Shown: in pieces, positions 44,336 through 51,799 of the stretch | Layout of the letters: every line of letters begins with the position of its first letter | How positions within the stretch are numbered: position 1 is the first letter of the stretch | NCBI RefSeq assembly: GCF_001889165.1 | Contig: NZ_CP016020.1 | Location: 3,012,501-3,076,500, forward strand | Origin: Bacillus weihaiensis | GTDB lineage: Bacteria > Bacillota > Bacilli > Bacillales > Bacillaceae | Length of the DNA stretch: 64,000 nucleotides | Direction: 5' to 3' | Translations under genes and position numbers: made by a program | The notes under the pieces: model-generated | Told to the model about the DNA's origin: nothing | The model's database searches: none | What the model saw: only the letters and a program-made list of their open reading frames with translations

Positions 44336-45931
44336 TGCTATATCCACGTACCATTTACCAACTTTAATTCCTTGAACTGCTAATGCAGATGAAATAACTA
44401 AGTCATCATGATTCTTTTCACCTTTTTTGTTACCCATCTTGCCATCTGACTCTTGGAATATCTGCATTTGTTGAAGCGTTTCTTTACACTCTATATTTAT
44501 TAATCCTCGTTCAAATTGCTCTTTGAAATCACTAATTAGTACACTCTTACTTGCTACTGTTGTCATGAAACCTAATTGCATTTTCTTTTTACCTTTTTGG
44601 TCGAACATCTTCTGCTTATATAGATTCATGTAATTGTAATCTCTTCTTAAACGCTCTAATAATGGAGAACCGTAACTATTTCTTTCCACACAAAGAAAAG
44701 CGTAATTGTACAATCTACCAATCTCATTTACTATTTCTGCAAATAAATAAACAGGTACCTTGTTATTGTAGAAACTAAGCACCTGTTGTCCATCTGAATC
44801 AAATAATGAAATTGTAGAATCATCACCGCCACCACCAGCAGACGTATCAACACCACCGTAATACTTCATACCACGTTTAGGTAAATGATAGATATATAAA
44901 CCACGATTCACATATTTGTGAAGTATAACATCTAGTTCAGGCTGCACTGTAGCCTTTTCCATTGGTGGAAGTAGATAATTAATCCTTTCTAGTACCTTAG
45001 ATTGATCAAATACACTTAACCCTGTACTAATGAAACTTTCCATTGGATTTGAAGGATACTCTTGTTGAAAATCCTGTAAATCCATATCAAGTAATTTATA
45101 TCTTCTCCACATTAGGAAACGTAAATTAGCACCACTTTTATGTAACATCTTCTCTTCTGGCTCTAATTCTGCTACAGATAACCGTTTACCTTTATTATCT
45201 TCCTTGTACCATTTCTCGGCTTCGTCATGGTCATTTTTGAATTGCTTTTTATACAAGTCATGATAGAAAGGAATGAACATAGCCTTGTACTTTGAATTAC
45301 CTTTCCATGCAGACATGAACAATTCATAATACTTATTTCCGATACCATTAGAAGTAGTTTCAATGGTTAATTGACTAATATCACCTTTCATAAGCGACTG
45401 TTCAGCAGATAACAATTGCATATCTTGTTTACTGTAAAAAGCAAACTCCGATAAATGGATATAACTGTATGTACTACCACGACCAATAGATTTGTTACCT
45501 GCAACAATACAACTAATCCTAGAACCGTTATTAAAGAATATTTCATCTCTATTTTCCCTTCTTACTTTAGGGAATAAATCAGGATATTTGTCTCTAGGCA
45601 ACCATTCTTGCATAGTTTTCAACTTCTCAAATAATGCCTTTGATGAATCTAATTTATAGGAAACAATAATAATATTTTCATTTTCGTTTTTTAATGCTCT
45701 CCACAATGCTTTAGCCAGGGTATAAGTAGATATCCCTCCTTGACGGGCCTTAGAAACAATTACAAAGCGATTCTTATTCATAAGGTTATTTAACTCTAAC
45801 TGTGCAGTATTTAGTTCTAATTTAACCTTCTCGTTGTTGTTATCAATAATATAAACAAAGTTTTTTGCAAACAGTGTAAAGTCATCCATTATCATTTTCA
45901 GTTTTTGTTGCTTGGTCATCTTTGTTGTCAT
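44330..45931 (-). CDS. Terminase large subunit of the satellite
   Basis: The 533-residue protein has a Walker A-like SKARQGGISTYT at residues 60-71, a Walker B-like SYIHLSEFAFY near 156-166, and an RNase-H-like nuclease. The nuclease's first acidic loop is GGVDTSAGGGGDDSTISLFD near 359-378, with Glu416 in LCVERNSYG and the last aspartates in HDDLVIS. It should cut and package the element's own DNA. An intact large terminase is unusual for classical PICIs, which borrow it from the helper. GGGGGTGAG precedes the ATG. Confidence 0.92.
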   Translation of the reverse strand: MTTKMTKQQKLKMIMDDFTLFAKNFVYIIDNNNEKVKLELNTAQLELNNLMNKNRFVIVSKARQGGISTYTLAKALWRALKNENENIIIVSYKLDSSKALFEKLKTMQEWLPRDKYPDLFPKVRRENRDEIFFNNGSRISCIVAGNKSIGRGSTYSYIHLSEFAFYSKQDMQLLSAEQSLMKGDISQLTIETTSNGIGNKYYELFMSAWKGNSKYKAMFIPFYHDLYKKQFKNDHDEAEKWYKEDNKGKRLSVAELEPEEKMLHKSGANLRFLMWRRYKLLDMDLQDFQQEYPSNPMESFISTGLSVFDQSKVLERINYLLPPMEKATVQPELDVILHKYVNRGLYIYHLPKRGMKYYGGVDTSAGGGGDDSTISLFDSDGQQVLSFYNNKVPVYLFAEIVNEIGRLYNYAFLCVERNSYGSPLLERLRRDYNYMNLYKQKMFDQKGKKKMQLGFMTTVASKSVLISDFKEQFERGLINIECKETLQQMQIFQESDGKMGNKKGEKNHDDLVISSALAVQGIKVGKWYVDIAG

Positions 45932-45953
45932 ATTCTCACCCCCAACATAAAAA

Positions 45954-45976
45954 GAGAAGTTTCCAATGAACCTCTC
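45954..45976 (-). terminator. Hairpin between small and large terminase genes
   Basis: As minus-strand RNA, GAGAGGTT pairs with AACTTCTC over eight positions with one G-U pair, followed by TTTTTATG. The plus-strand copy would have an A-C mismatch, so the structure belongs to the minus transcript. Confidence 0.65.
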
Positions 45977-46370
45977 AAATTTCTAAATCATCATCTTCTT
46001 CAATTATTTCTTCATCTACACTAAATGCTTTTTCGGCTGCCTTTGCATAATTAGATATATCCTTTTGTAATTGGAGAAATAATTTTACACTTTGTGTTTC
46101 TCCTGTCTTGGCTAATTCAGATACCTTCTTATAGATTTCATCTAAATCATTAGCAATACAACTGTCTAAGTAAATTGCTAGTAGTTGCTTATACTCGGCT
46201 GTACGTTCCCATTTAATAAACTCGTTCATAGTCTTATTGCCAATCATATTTAAAAATTCTTCCGCTGTCTTTTGTGGAAGAGTTTGATCATAACGAATAT
46301 CATGTTTCCATTTGAAATACTCTGCTTTCTTCCAACCCCTAAGTTGCTTCAACGCTTCATAGATGCTCAT
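45975..46370 (-). CDS. Terminase small subunit-like protein
   Basis: The 131-residue, highly helical protein lies directly before the large terminase, the standard position of the DNA-recognition subunit. KTAEEFLNMIGNKTMNEFIK and the acidic tail EEIIEEDDDLEI fit small terminases of the phBC6A51 type, which start with a helix-turn-helix. Its ATG overlaps the stop of the upstream gene as TAATG, so the two are coupled. It would choose the packaging site and is a key specificity factor of the satellite. Confidence 0.7.
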   Translation of the reverse strand: MSIYEALKQLRGWKKAEYFKWKHDIRYDQTLPQKTAEEFLNMIGNKTMNEFIKWERTAEYKQLLAIYLDSCIANDLDEIYKKVSELAKTGETQSVKLFLQLQKDISNYAKAAEKAFSVDEEIIEEDDDLEI

Positions 46371-46594
46371 TAATTTTCACCTTCCTTACGCATTTCCTTT
46401 AAAACACCTTTTGCTTCTTCAAGAAATAAACTCATATACTGTGTATGATTAAGCAATTCATCTATATCTAATTGTATAGTTTCAACATTTTCTCTAACAT
46501 CCTTAAGCATAACCTTCATATCATTAAGTTCTCTTATTTCTTCTTTCAACAAATGAATAACTTTTCTTTTAGATTGACGTTTAAATAATTTCAT
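46370..46594 (-). CDS. Small coiled-coil satellite protein
   Basis: The 74-residue product is basic at the N-terminus (KRQSKRKVIHLLKEEIRE) and then a coiled coil. It is translationally coupled to the small terminase gene. GGAGG lies upstream of its ATG. It may help terminase assembly, but there is no direct evidence. Confidence 0.5.
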   Translation of the reverse strand: MKLFKRQSKRKVIHLLKEEIRELNDMKVMLKDVRENVETIQLDIDELLNHTQYMSLFLEEAKGVLKEMRKEGEN

Positions 46595-46633
46595 TATAAA
46601 TTCCTCCTGGATTGTTTTAAGAATAAAAAAAAA

Positions 46634-46654
46634 GGACTAGATTAGACCTAGCCC
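46634..46654 (-). terminator. Terminator before the small terminase unit
   Basis: The minus-strand RNA pairs GGGCTAG with CTAGTCC (one G-U), followed by nine T residues. It lies between the origin-like AT-rich region and the 74-residue protein gene and would end transcripts arriving from upstream. Confidence 0.75.
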
Positions 46655-46677
46655 ACATACCAAATTTATGTATTTTT

Positions 46678-46841
46678 AAAAAACCCCACATTTTGCGCTA
46701 TATGAAATATAGATAGTTAATATTTATACTTAGTTTATAATAGTTAACGTTAAATATAATATATAATAATAGAGTATAATAACTAACATTCCATTCACAT
46801 TATCACTCTATGTTATATGTATCGCATAAAAGGGGTTTTTT
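46678..46841. repeat. AT-rich region enclosed by an inverted repeat, candidate origin
   Basis: AAAAAACCCC (46678-46687) and GGGGTTTTTT (46832-46841) are perfect complements, extended inward by TTTTGCG and CGCATAAAA. Between them lie about 140 bases of nearly pure A and T with repeated TAGTTAA motifs (for example near 46714, 46743 and, inverted, 46781). It directly follows the helix-turn-helix protein gene. This is what a small replication origin or packaging site could look like. Confidence 0.45.
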
Positions 46842-46847
46842 TAAAAA

Positions 46848-47801
46848 TTAGAAATTTAAAGGTAAATTATCATTAACATTTTCCTCAATTACCACTGATT
46901 CTAATTTTTTCTTCTCATAATCCTCTAAAGTCATTGATCTCATTTTCATGATAGGCACTACTTCATCTGAAAAAGCAACGTATTCATTAGTAATATAAGT
47001 GTTTGCTTTTCTTTCTTCTTTACTTAAACCTGCAACATAATATTCTTGATTATAAATACAATTTATCATTCTGAATTTCTTTAGTACGTCAATATATTTA
47101 TCTAGTGTTCTAGGTTTAATTCCTGTTTCGTATGCTAAATTTGGCAACGGTACATCATAACCTTCACCATACTTATCATTCATTTTCTTCAAGTAACAAT
47201 ATAAATAAAACCCTGTACACCCTAACTCCTTATTACTCATACAGAATAAGAACACTTGAAAGTCAATCATATGAGTATTACTAATATCGTAAAATATCCC
47301 GTCTAAATCACCACATTCAAATGATTCTTTATCTCTATGAAAATGTTTAACTGGATATTTGATCTTAGTATTTCTACCTCTACGTTTAACCTCATCTAAT
47401 CTCACTATTTCATCTAAATCACTTAGTAAACAGAATTCTATATCCAAATTAATCCCCTCTTTAAACTCCCAAGTCAATGGATAGTCTTTAGTAGTGAGAG
47501 TGTAGTTAATTTGATCAAGAATTCCATCTTTCTTAATGATATAATCAATTTTTTCATAGTTTGGTTTATAACCTAGAATTTCTTTAATCATTTTTACATT
47601 AACATATATTTGTCCATATTTAGCGTATCTATAAAACCAAGTAATTAAGTAAATGTAAGAATAAGAAAATGCTAAATGTGAAGTCGATTTAAATTGTATC
47701 TTCTTCAAATCGTCAAATATTTCATTAGGCATATATAAGTCGGTTTCGAATCCTTTAAAATCATTGTATCCTGATAGTTTTTTTACATCTTCGTATTTCA
47801 T
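46848..47801 (-). CDS. Satellite helix-turn-helix protein, possible replication initiator
   Basis: The 317-residue protein has a winged-helix-like segment LPNLAYETGIKPRTLDKYIDV near residue 226 followed by LKKFRMINCIY. An N-terminal part VNVKMIKEILGYKPNYEKID looks like a second helix-turn-helix. Two such domains are found in Rep and DnaD-like initiators. It precedes the AT-rich inverted-repeat region, which could be its origin. GGAGG precedes the ATG. The call is inference from domain impression and position. Confidence 0.45.
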   Translation of the reverse strand: MKYEDVKKLSGYNDFKGFETDLYMPNEIFDDLKKIQFKSTSHLAFSYSYIYLITWFYRYAKYGQIYVNVKMIKEILGYKPNYEKIDYIIKKDGILDQINYTLTTKDYPLTWEFKEGINLDIEFCLLSDLDEIVRLDEVKRRGRNTKIKYPVKHFHRDKESFECGDLDGIFYDISNTHMIDFQVFLFCMSNKELGCTGFYLYCYLKKMNDKYGEGYDVPLPNLAYETGIKPRTLDKYIDVLKKFRMINCIYNQEYYVAGLSKEERKANTYITNEYVAFSDEVVPIMKMRSMTLEDYEKKKLESVVIEENVNDNLPLNF

Positions 47802-47845
47802 GGTAAAACCTCCGATTAAATTTAAGATTGTTTTTTTGGATATGA

Positions 47846-48025
47846 TTAGTTGTTTAGTTGTTTGTACTCTGCAAGTGCCTTTTGTAAATCGTCATTAATG
47901 TAATAAAGTGAGAACATTTTCTGTGATTTCGGCTCAATTGCTACACATATAAAATTGATTCCTTTAGTTTTTAGAAAGTCGCTTACTCGTTTGTTATAAA
48001 CAAAGAAAAAATCTGATTTATTCAT
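47846..48025 (-). CDS. DUF5659-type small protein
   Basis: The 59-residue product begins MNKSDFFFVYNKRVSDFLKT, then GINFICVAIEPKSQKMFSLYY, which fits the DUF5659 pattern (DFFFxYxKxxxxFLxxKGxxFI). The start at 48025 has AGGAGG six bases upstream. These small proteins occur in Gram-positive phages and plasmids. Their function is unknown. Confidence 0.6.
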   Translation of the reverse strand: MNKSDFFFVYNKRVSDFLKTKGINFICVAIEPKSQKMFSLYYINDDLQKALAEYKQLNN

Positions 48026-48050
48026 GTGATTACCTCCTGGAATTTTAAAA

Positions 48051-48071
48051 GGAGTGCCATTAAGACACCCC
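48051..48071 (-). terminator. Hairpin after the 293-residue protein gene
   Basis: Minus-strand RNA pairs GGGGTG with CACTCC (one G-U) and is followed by TTTT. It lies between the 293-residue protein gene and the DUF5659 gene. Confidence 0.55.
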
Positions 48072-48084
48072 ACAGAGTTATGTA

Positions 48085-48966
48085 TTACGCTGGATAACTT
48101 GTATAAACTACTTTATCCCGATTAATTACAGACAAAGAAAAAACATGACCATTAAGATCATGTTTAGACATTCCTGTATAAAATTTTGTATTAATTGGTT
48201 TAGCTAGTTCAAAATAATTTACGAAAGTGATTTCCAAACTAAAATCTAACATCGGGAAATGTTCTTTTAAATAATCTAAATCTAAACCAGTTCCTAAACC
48301 AGTTCCTTTAGTAAATATACTTCCTTTTAATTTTTTATCCTTTTGAAAATGTTCTAATTCCTTTTGTGTACTATTGTCAAATATATCTTGAAACATTTCT
48401 AATTCCAATACTCGTTGCCATCTGTAAAAGTAGTCATATCCTTCATAGTGTTTATGTAAATAAGCACCTAAAAAGTAACTATCAATGGAAACAAGTATCT
48501 TTTTTTGTTCATCCGTTAATTCTTTATGGTTAGGTAATAATAATTTATCAAATGCTTCATAGAGTGATAAAACAGTTAATGCGGTAGACCCACCATATTT
48601 ACGGAAATAAGTTGTTGATTGAATTGAACCGCCACCATATACACCTTTTGCAAAATTATTCAAATTAGCCGACATTGGATTTACAGTATCTCCCTTTGTC
48701 ATTCTTGTAACGTGATTGCAAAAAGTTTTAATCTCTTTATCTTCAATCGCTAAATCTGCACCGATTAATTTTGTTTTATCAAATCTTTCTGACTTTGTAG
48801 AATATAAAGTTTTGAAGTCATAAAATAAACCTACCTGACACCCGAATAAATGTTTTAATACAGCTACTGTAAATAAACTATCCAAGTCATTTGTAAGGAT
48901 TAATTTATAATCCTCATTAATATCATTTGTCCAACTTTGAAATTTTTCTTTCAATACTTGCTTCAT
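48085..48966 (-). CDS. Satellite protein with a DHH-like N-terminus
   Basis: The 293-residue product starts with KLILTNDLDSLFTVAVLKHL, followed by GLFYDFKTLY and KLIGADLAIED. These aspartate-containing strands recall DHH phosphoesterases of the RecJ type (DxDS, then D), although a full DHH motif is absent. The C-terminal half is unassigned. The gene lacks a normal ribosome site: the only purine-rich stretch is inside a 9-bp hairpin that ends six bases before the ATG, and a larger structured region lies upstream. Translation may therefore be regulated. Confidence 0.5.
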   Translation of the reverse strand: MKQVLKEKFQSWTNDINEDYKLILTNDLDSLFTVAVLKHLFGCQVGLFYDFKTLYSTKSERFDKTKLIGADLAIEDKEIKTFCNHVTRMTKGDTVNPMSANLNNFAKGVYGGGSIQSTTYFRKYGGSTALTVLSLYEAFDKLLLPNHKELTDEQKKILVSIDSYFLGAYLHKHYEGYDYFYRWQRVLELEMFQDIFDNSTQKELEHFQKDKKLKGSIFTKGTGLGTGLDLDYLKEHFPMLDFSLEITFVNYFELAKPINTKFYTGMSKHDLNGHVFSLSVINRDKVVYTSYPA

Positions 48967-48972
48967 AACTTT

Positions 48973-48994
48973 GTGAAAGAGAAAACTCTCCCAC
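48973..48994 (-). promoter_or_regulatory. Hairpin hiding the ribosome site of the 293-residue protein gene
   Basis: As minus-strand RNA, GTGGGAGAG and CTCTTTCAC pair over nine positions (two G-U) around a UUUU loop. The Shine-Dalgarno-like GGGAGAG lies inside the stem. On the plus strand two A-C mismatches would break it, so it acts as leftward RNA. Confidence 0.6.
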
Positions 48995-49011
48995 TACCTT
49001 TTATATACACT

Positions 49012-49153
49012 GACAACATTATTTGTCGTCATTAACCATCTACCCCACAAAATTAAAGGGTAGACTCTCCTTTTATTCAGTGACCATAATTGTTTGAAGT
49101 ATATTCCTCATTTTCTTCAAACGGTCATAAAATAAAAGGAGTGGTCATGACGA
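49012..49153 (-). ncRNA. Candidate three-way-junction RNA or leader
   Basis: Helix P1 is 49026-49031 with 49148-49153 (TCGTCA/TGACGA) plus ACC/GGT inside. P2 is 49039-49045 with 49058-49064 (TCTACCC/GGGTAGA). P3 is 49067-49077 with 49131-49141, an exact 11-bp match, continued by TGACC/GGTCA and GTTTGAAG/CTTCAAAC. A short hairpin, GACAA (49012-49016) with TTGTC (49023-49027), competes with P1. The region lies between two satellite genes and could be a regulated leader of the 293-residue protein, a small RNA, or a DNA site. Confidence 0.6.
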
Positions 49154-49204
49154 ATTTCTAAATTCTTTCACTTTTTCACCTCAACTTCCGATTGTATTTT
49201 AGAA

Positions 49205-49378
49205 TTATTTTTTATCTATGTATTCTCTATATCTCTTTATTTTGCTGTCACTCATACCACAATCACCAGTCTCATAGCGACTGATCAATGATTGGCTACA
49301 GCCTATATTTTTTGCTAATTCCTTCATTGAAATTTTCTTTTGTCTACGTTTTAAAAAATACTCATCCTTTTTAATCAT
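49205..49378 (-). CDS. Small XRE-type DNA-binding protein
   Basis: The 57-residue product is little more than a helix-turn-helix: SMKELAKNIGCSQSLISRYE followed by a short helix. The start at 49378 uses AGGAG upstream; the longer frame would run into the terminator stem. Such mini-repressors control lysogeny genes or Rep expression in phages and satellites. It lies between capsid and the structured region. Confidence 0.75.
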   Translation of the reverse strand: MIKKDEYFLKRRQKKISMKELAKNIGCSQSLISRYETGDCGMSDSKIKRYREYIDKK

Positions 49379-49400
49379 TCCTTTTTCTCCTAAATAAAAA

Positions 49401-49428
49401 GAGCCTACAAGCATATGCAAGTAGACCC
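49401..49428 (-). terminator. Terminator after the capsid gene
   Basis: Minus-strand RNA pairs GGGTCTAC with GTAGGCTC (two G-U pairs) and encloses the palindrome GCATATGC; TTTTTATTT follows. It starts 19 bases after the capsid stop codon. Confidence 0.8.
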
Positions 49429-49446
49429 TTCTTGATTATGTATTAA

Positions 49447-50319
49447 TTATTCTGTAACAGTCACAACTGCTACTGCTTTCTTAGAACCAACTTTAAGAGT
49501 AGATTCAGCAATTACATGACCTTTAACTGAATCACCTGTTTTAGCAAGTGCTTCAAAGTGTGGCTCACGAAGGTAAACTAAATCAACATAAGCGTCATTA
49601 AACACAACAATCTTATCTGCTGGAACATGTTTAGATAGAACAAAGTTCACTTTACCGTAATTAGTATTGATTGATTCAACTAATAGACCAAATGATGTAG
49701 TTACGTGATTGTAACCATATTTGTCTTTGTAGATGTTATCAACTTGTTCCTTTAAATCTGCATTAAGGAAAGCATATACTGTACCTTCTGCTAAATCTTG
49801 ATTCCAAAGTTTACGCATTACCTCTTTAACTTTTTCCTCTGTAACAACACCAGTAACACTTACAGCATTAGAAGCGTCTGCCATTTCAATAAGACCTGAT
49901 AATTGACGTTTGAATGGAGTTACAGAACCATCTGCCTTTAATCCATTGATAAACTTTTTCTCCATGTTAATTTTCAATTCAAGTAAACGGTCATTAACTT
50001 CTTCTGCTAATTGGTTACGTTTCATAGCAATTGCTGTTCCACTTAATGAAGCACCTTTTTTAAAGATTTCAAGAATGTTAGATAATTCTGCTCTAGCAGA
50101 CTCGAAAAATTCTGTAGTATCTTCACCTTCAAGTGCTGATAAATCATCAGTTTGATCCAATGTTTTTTCTCTCCATGTATAAACTGTGCTAAGTGCTTTC
50201 TCAATGTTACCTTTTGCCATAAGCATAGAAGTAAATGGAGTTGCTTGCACACCGATAATAGCAATTTCTTGTGATAATGAAATTTGTTCAGTTTTAGTAA
50301 AGTTTTCAGATGTAAACAT
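49447..50319 (-). CDS. Major capsid protein, DUF5309/SU10 type
   Basis: The 290-residue protein shows the SU10-like capsid pattern: an N-terminal VQATPFTSMLMAKGNIEKAL, then STVYTWREKTLDQTDDLSAL. The central EEVNDRLLELKINMEKKFI helix and a C-terminal VNFVLSKHVPADKIVVFNDA with DLVYLREPHFEALAKTGDS are also typical. It should form the satellite's own icosahedral shell. The upstream gene is a scaffold-like protein, the standard neighbour. GAGGAG precedes the ATG. An empty reading of the element as a capsid thief, like classical PICIs, is therefore unlikely. Confidence 0.85.
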   Translation of the reverse strand: MFTSENFTKTEQISLSQEIAIIGVQATPFTSMLMAKGNIEKALSTVYTWREKTLDQTDDLSALEGEDTTEFFESARAELSNILEIFKKGASLSGTAIAMKRNQLAEEVNDRLLELKINMEKKFINGLKADGSVTPFKRQLSGLIEMADASNAVSVTGVVTEEKVKEVMRKLWNQDLAEGTVYAFLNADLKEQVDNIYKDKYGYNHVTTSFGLLVESINTNYGKVNFVLSKHVPADKIVVFNDAYVDLVYLREPHFEALAKTGDSVKGHVIAESTLKVGSKKAVAVVTVTE

Positions 50320-50371
50320 AATATAAATTCTCCTCTAGTGTTGGTCACTACCCAATATTTTTAATATAAAA

Positions 50372-50400
50372 AAGCACCATATACAATGTATAAAGTGCTT
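50372..50400 (-). terminator. Hairpin between scaffold and capsid genes
   Basis: AAGCAC (50372-50377) pairs with GTGCTT (50395-50400), with an inner TATAC/GTATA. TTTTTTATA follows on the minus strand. Confidence 0.7.
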
Positions 50401-50815
50401 ACTTAAATAGGTTTGCTAATTTTGTACCAATCATGCCTTTAGTATTCTTTTCTTGTTCAAACTTATCATATGGATTTGTTTGCTTATGGTCTGTTGGAAC
50501 ATAAGAATTTTCCACTTTGTATTCTTGTAAAACTGCTTGAAACTTTTCAATTTTTTCTACAAGTTGTTCAGTAGACTCAACAACAAAGAACTCTTCAAAT
50601 TTACCAAGACCTGCTGCCTTAACTTCAAGAGATACTTCTTTATCAAATAACTCTTTCTGTTTAGTTAGCATTGCTTTTTCATCTTCTGACAAATCTTTTG
50701 GTTTGAACTGTAAAAGTTCATCCCTTTCTGAAACAATCGGACTTAATTCTAGCTCAATCCATTCTTGTTTCATTTGATCAACTTGCTCCTGGGTAAAACT
50801 GATTTCTTCTGCCAT
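50399..50815 (-). CDS. Scaffold-like protein of the satellite
   Basis: The 138-residue protein is charged and helical: QEQVDQMKQEWIELELSPIV, a coil with EDEKAMLTKQKELFDKEVSL, and a basic C-terminus GMIGTKLANLFK. This profile and its position directly before the capsid gene fit a capsid scaffold (GP20/DUF4355-like). AGGAGG precedes the start. The profile is typical but not specific. Confidence 0.65.
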   Translation of the reverse strand: MAEEISFTQEQVDQMKQEWIELELSPIVSERDELLQFKPKDLSEDEKAMLTKQKELFDKEVSLEVKAAGLGKFEEFFVVESTEQLVEKIEKFQAVLQEYKVENSYVPTDHKQTNPYDKFEQEKNTKGMIGTKLANLFK

Positions 50816-50898
50816 TCTTCTAACCTCCTAGATTATTTTTTGACCCTTTTTTTACAGGTAAAGGAATTTTCTATACCCAACCCTATTAAGGAAAGTAA

Positions 50899-51126
50899 TT
50901 ACTTAACCTCTTCTTTTAAATTTGTAATTTGCATTTCCAACCTTTCAAGCGATTGGACAATTTTTTCTTGTGCTTCATTTTGTTTATTAATTTGTGCAGT
51001 TAATCTTTGTTCACGTTCTCTACTATCTTTTTGTTGATTAACTAAAAGCCAAATAAACAAACAAGCAAATATTCCATTCGATACTAATTGATCTATTGGA
51101 ACAGTAGTAATATCCACTGTAAACAC
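50899..51126 (-). CDS. BhlA/UviB-family holin-like peptide
   Basis: The 75-residue product has one membrane helix, SNGIFACLFIWLLVNQQKD, followed by a long charged coiled coil. This is the family layout of BhlA and UviB. These peptides are found in phages and bacteriocin loci and are thought to permeabilise the membrane. No endolysin gene is visible in the element. GGAGG precedes its start. It may help release, or assist the helper's lysis system. Confidence 0.85.
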   Translation of the reverse strand: MFTVDITTVPIDQLVSNGIFACLFIWLLVNQQKDSREREQRLTAQINKQNEAQEKIVQSLERLEMQITNLKEEVK

Positions 51127-51197
51127 CTCCTAAAAATTAATTGTAAAAAATATGAGTGAAAAAAATGAAGGTATAAAATCGGGGAATAAACAAAAAG

Positions 51198-51221
51198 AGA
51201 GCCACTATAATAAGTGACTCT
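51198..51221 (-). terminator. Terminator upstream of the holin-like gene
   Basis: Minus-strand RNA pairs AGAGTCACT with AGTGGCTCT over nine positions with one G-U, followed by CTTTTTGTTT. The plus copy would have an A-C mismatch. Confidence 0.8.
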
Positions 51222-51728
51222 GATGAAAGGAGAGGTTGTAAAAATGAAAGAATGTATATTGGAGGATTCTTTCGTGAAGGTAATAACCTTCATTCGTGGT
51301 CAATCAGATTATTAGCAATTGGCAACCAATGAAAATTACTAGTGTTATCCATACTGATATATAAACTAAATAACGGTCTTAATTTTCTATATTCTCTTTC
51401 TTCCATATACATTTTTAGACTCGATGTGCTAAAAAGTCAATGGTATCAAGGGTTTCAGGACTTACCTAAGTGTCCACGTGTTTTATTACGATATTCTTTT
51501 TGTTTTTCTGTTCCCTTCCCTTAAAGACGATTAACGTATCTTTAAAAAACATAGAAAAAATGTAGTATTATCAAGGGATAGCGTGTTCTATTTTCCTAAC
51601 AGGATGAAACTGAGCGTGACATTCTTGGGGACACATTCCCCCTCCTATTATCGAGAATACAAACTTAATAGCACCAAGGGTTGAAGGCTTGTTTGTCTGA
51701 ACGTTTTTGTTGTTTTCGAGCAATTTTT

Positions 51729-51769
51729 GGTGGATACTCTGTATTTTTCATCATCCACAGGTATCCACC
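51729..51769. repeat. Inverted repeat with a DnaA-box-like loop
   Basis: GGTGGATAC (51729-51737) and GTATCCACC (51761-51769) are perfect complements. The loop contains TCATCCACA (51751-51759), one change from the DnaA box TTATCCACA. It may be an origin element or the end of the 409-residue protein transcript. Confidence 0.4.
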
Positions 51770-51799
51770 TATAGTAAAAATACTTCTATTTGATAACAA

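Larger units (their letters stand above)
51127..51799. other. Non-coding region with hairpins and two tiny frames
   Basis: It holds the terminator at 51198-51221, the hairpin with a DnaA-like box at 51729-51769, and a short hairpin GGGGA/TCCCC at about 51626-51640. Two very short frames have ribosome-site-like sequences: plus strand 51244-51315 (23 residues) and minus strand 51571-51636 (21 residues, MCPQECHAQF at its start, AGGAGGGGGA upstream). Neither is called as a gene. Confidence 0.45.

Noticed and set aside
51244-51315. Plus-strand 23-codon frame with AAAGGAGAGG upstream
   Set aside because: It is very short, has no recognisable features, and the purine-rich stretch lies a little far from the ATG. 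Kept only as a note in the intergenic entry.
51571-51636. Minus-strand 21-codon frame MCPQECHAQF... with AGGAGGGGGA
   Set aside because: A strong ribosome-like site but no terminator, coupling or family. A leader peptide is possible but unproven.
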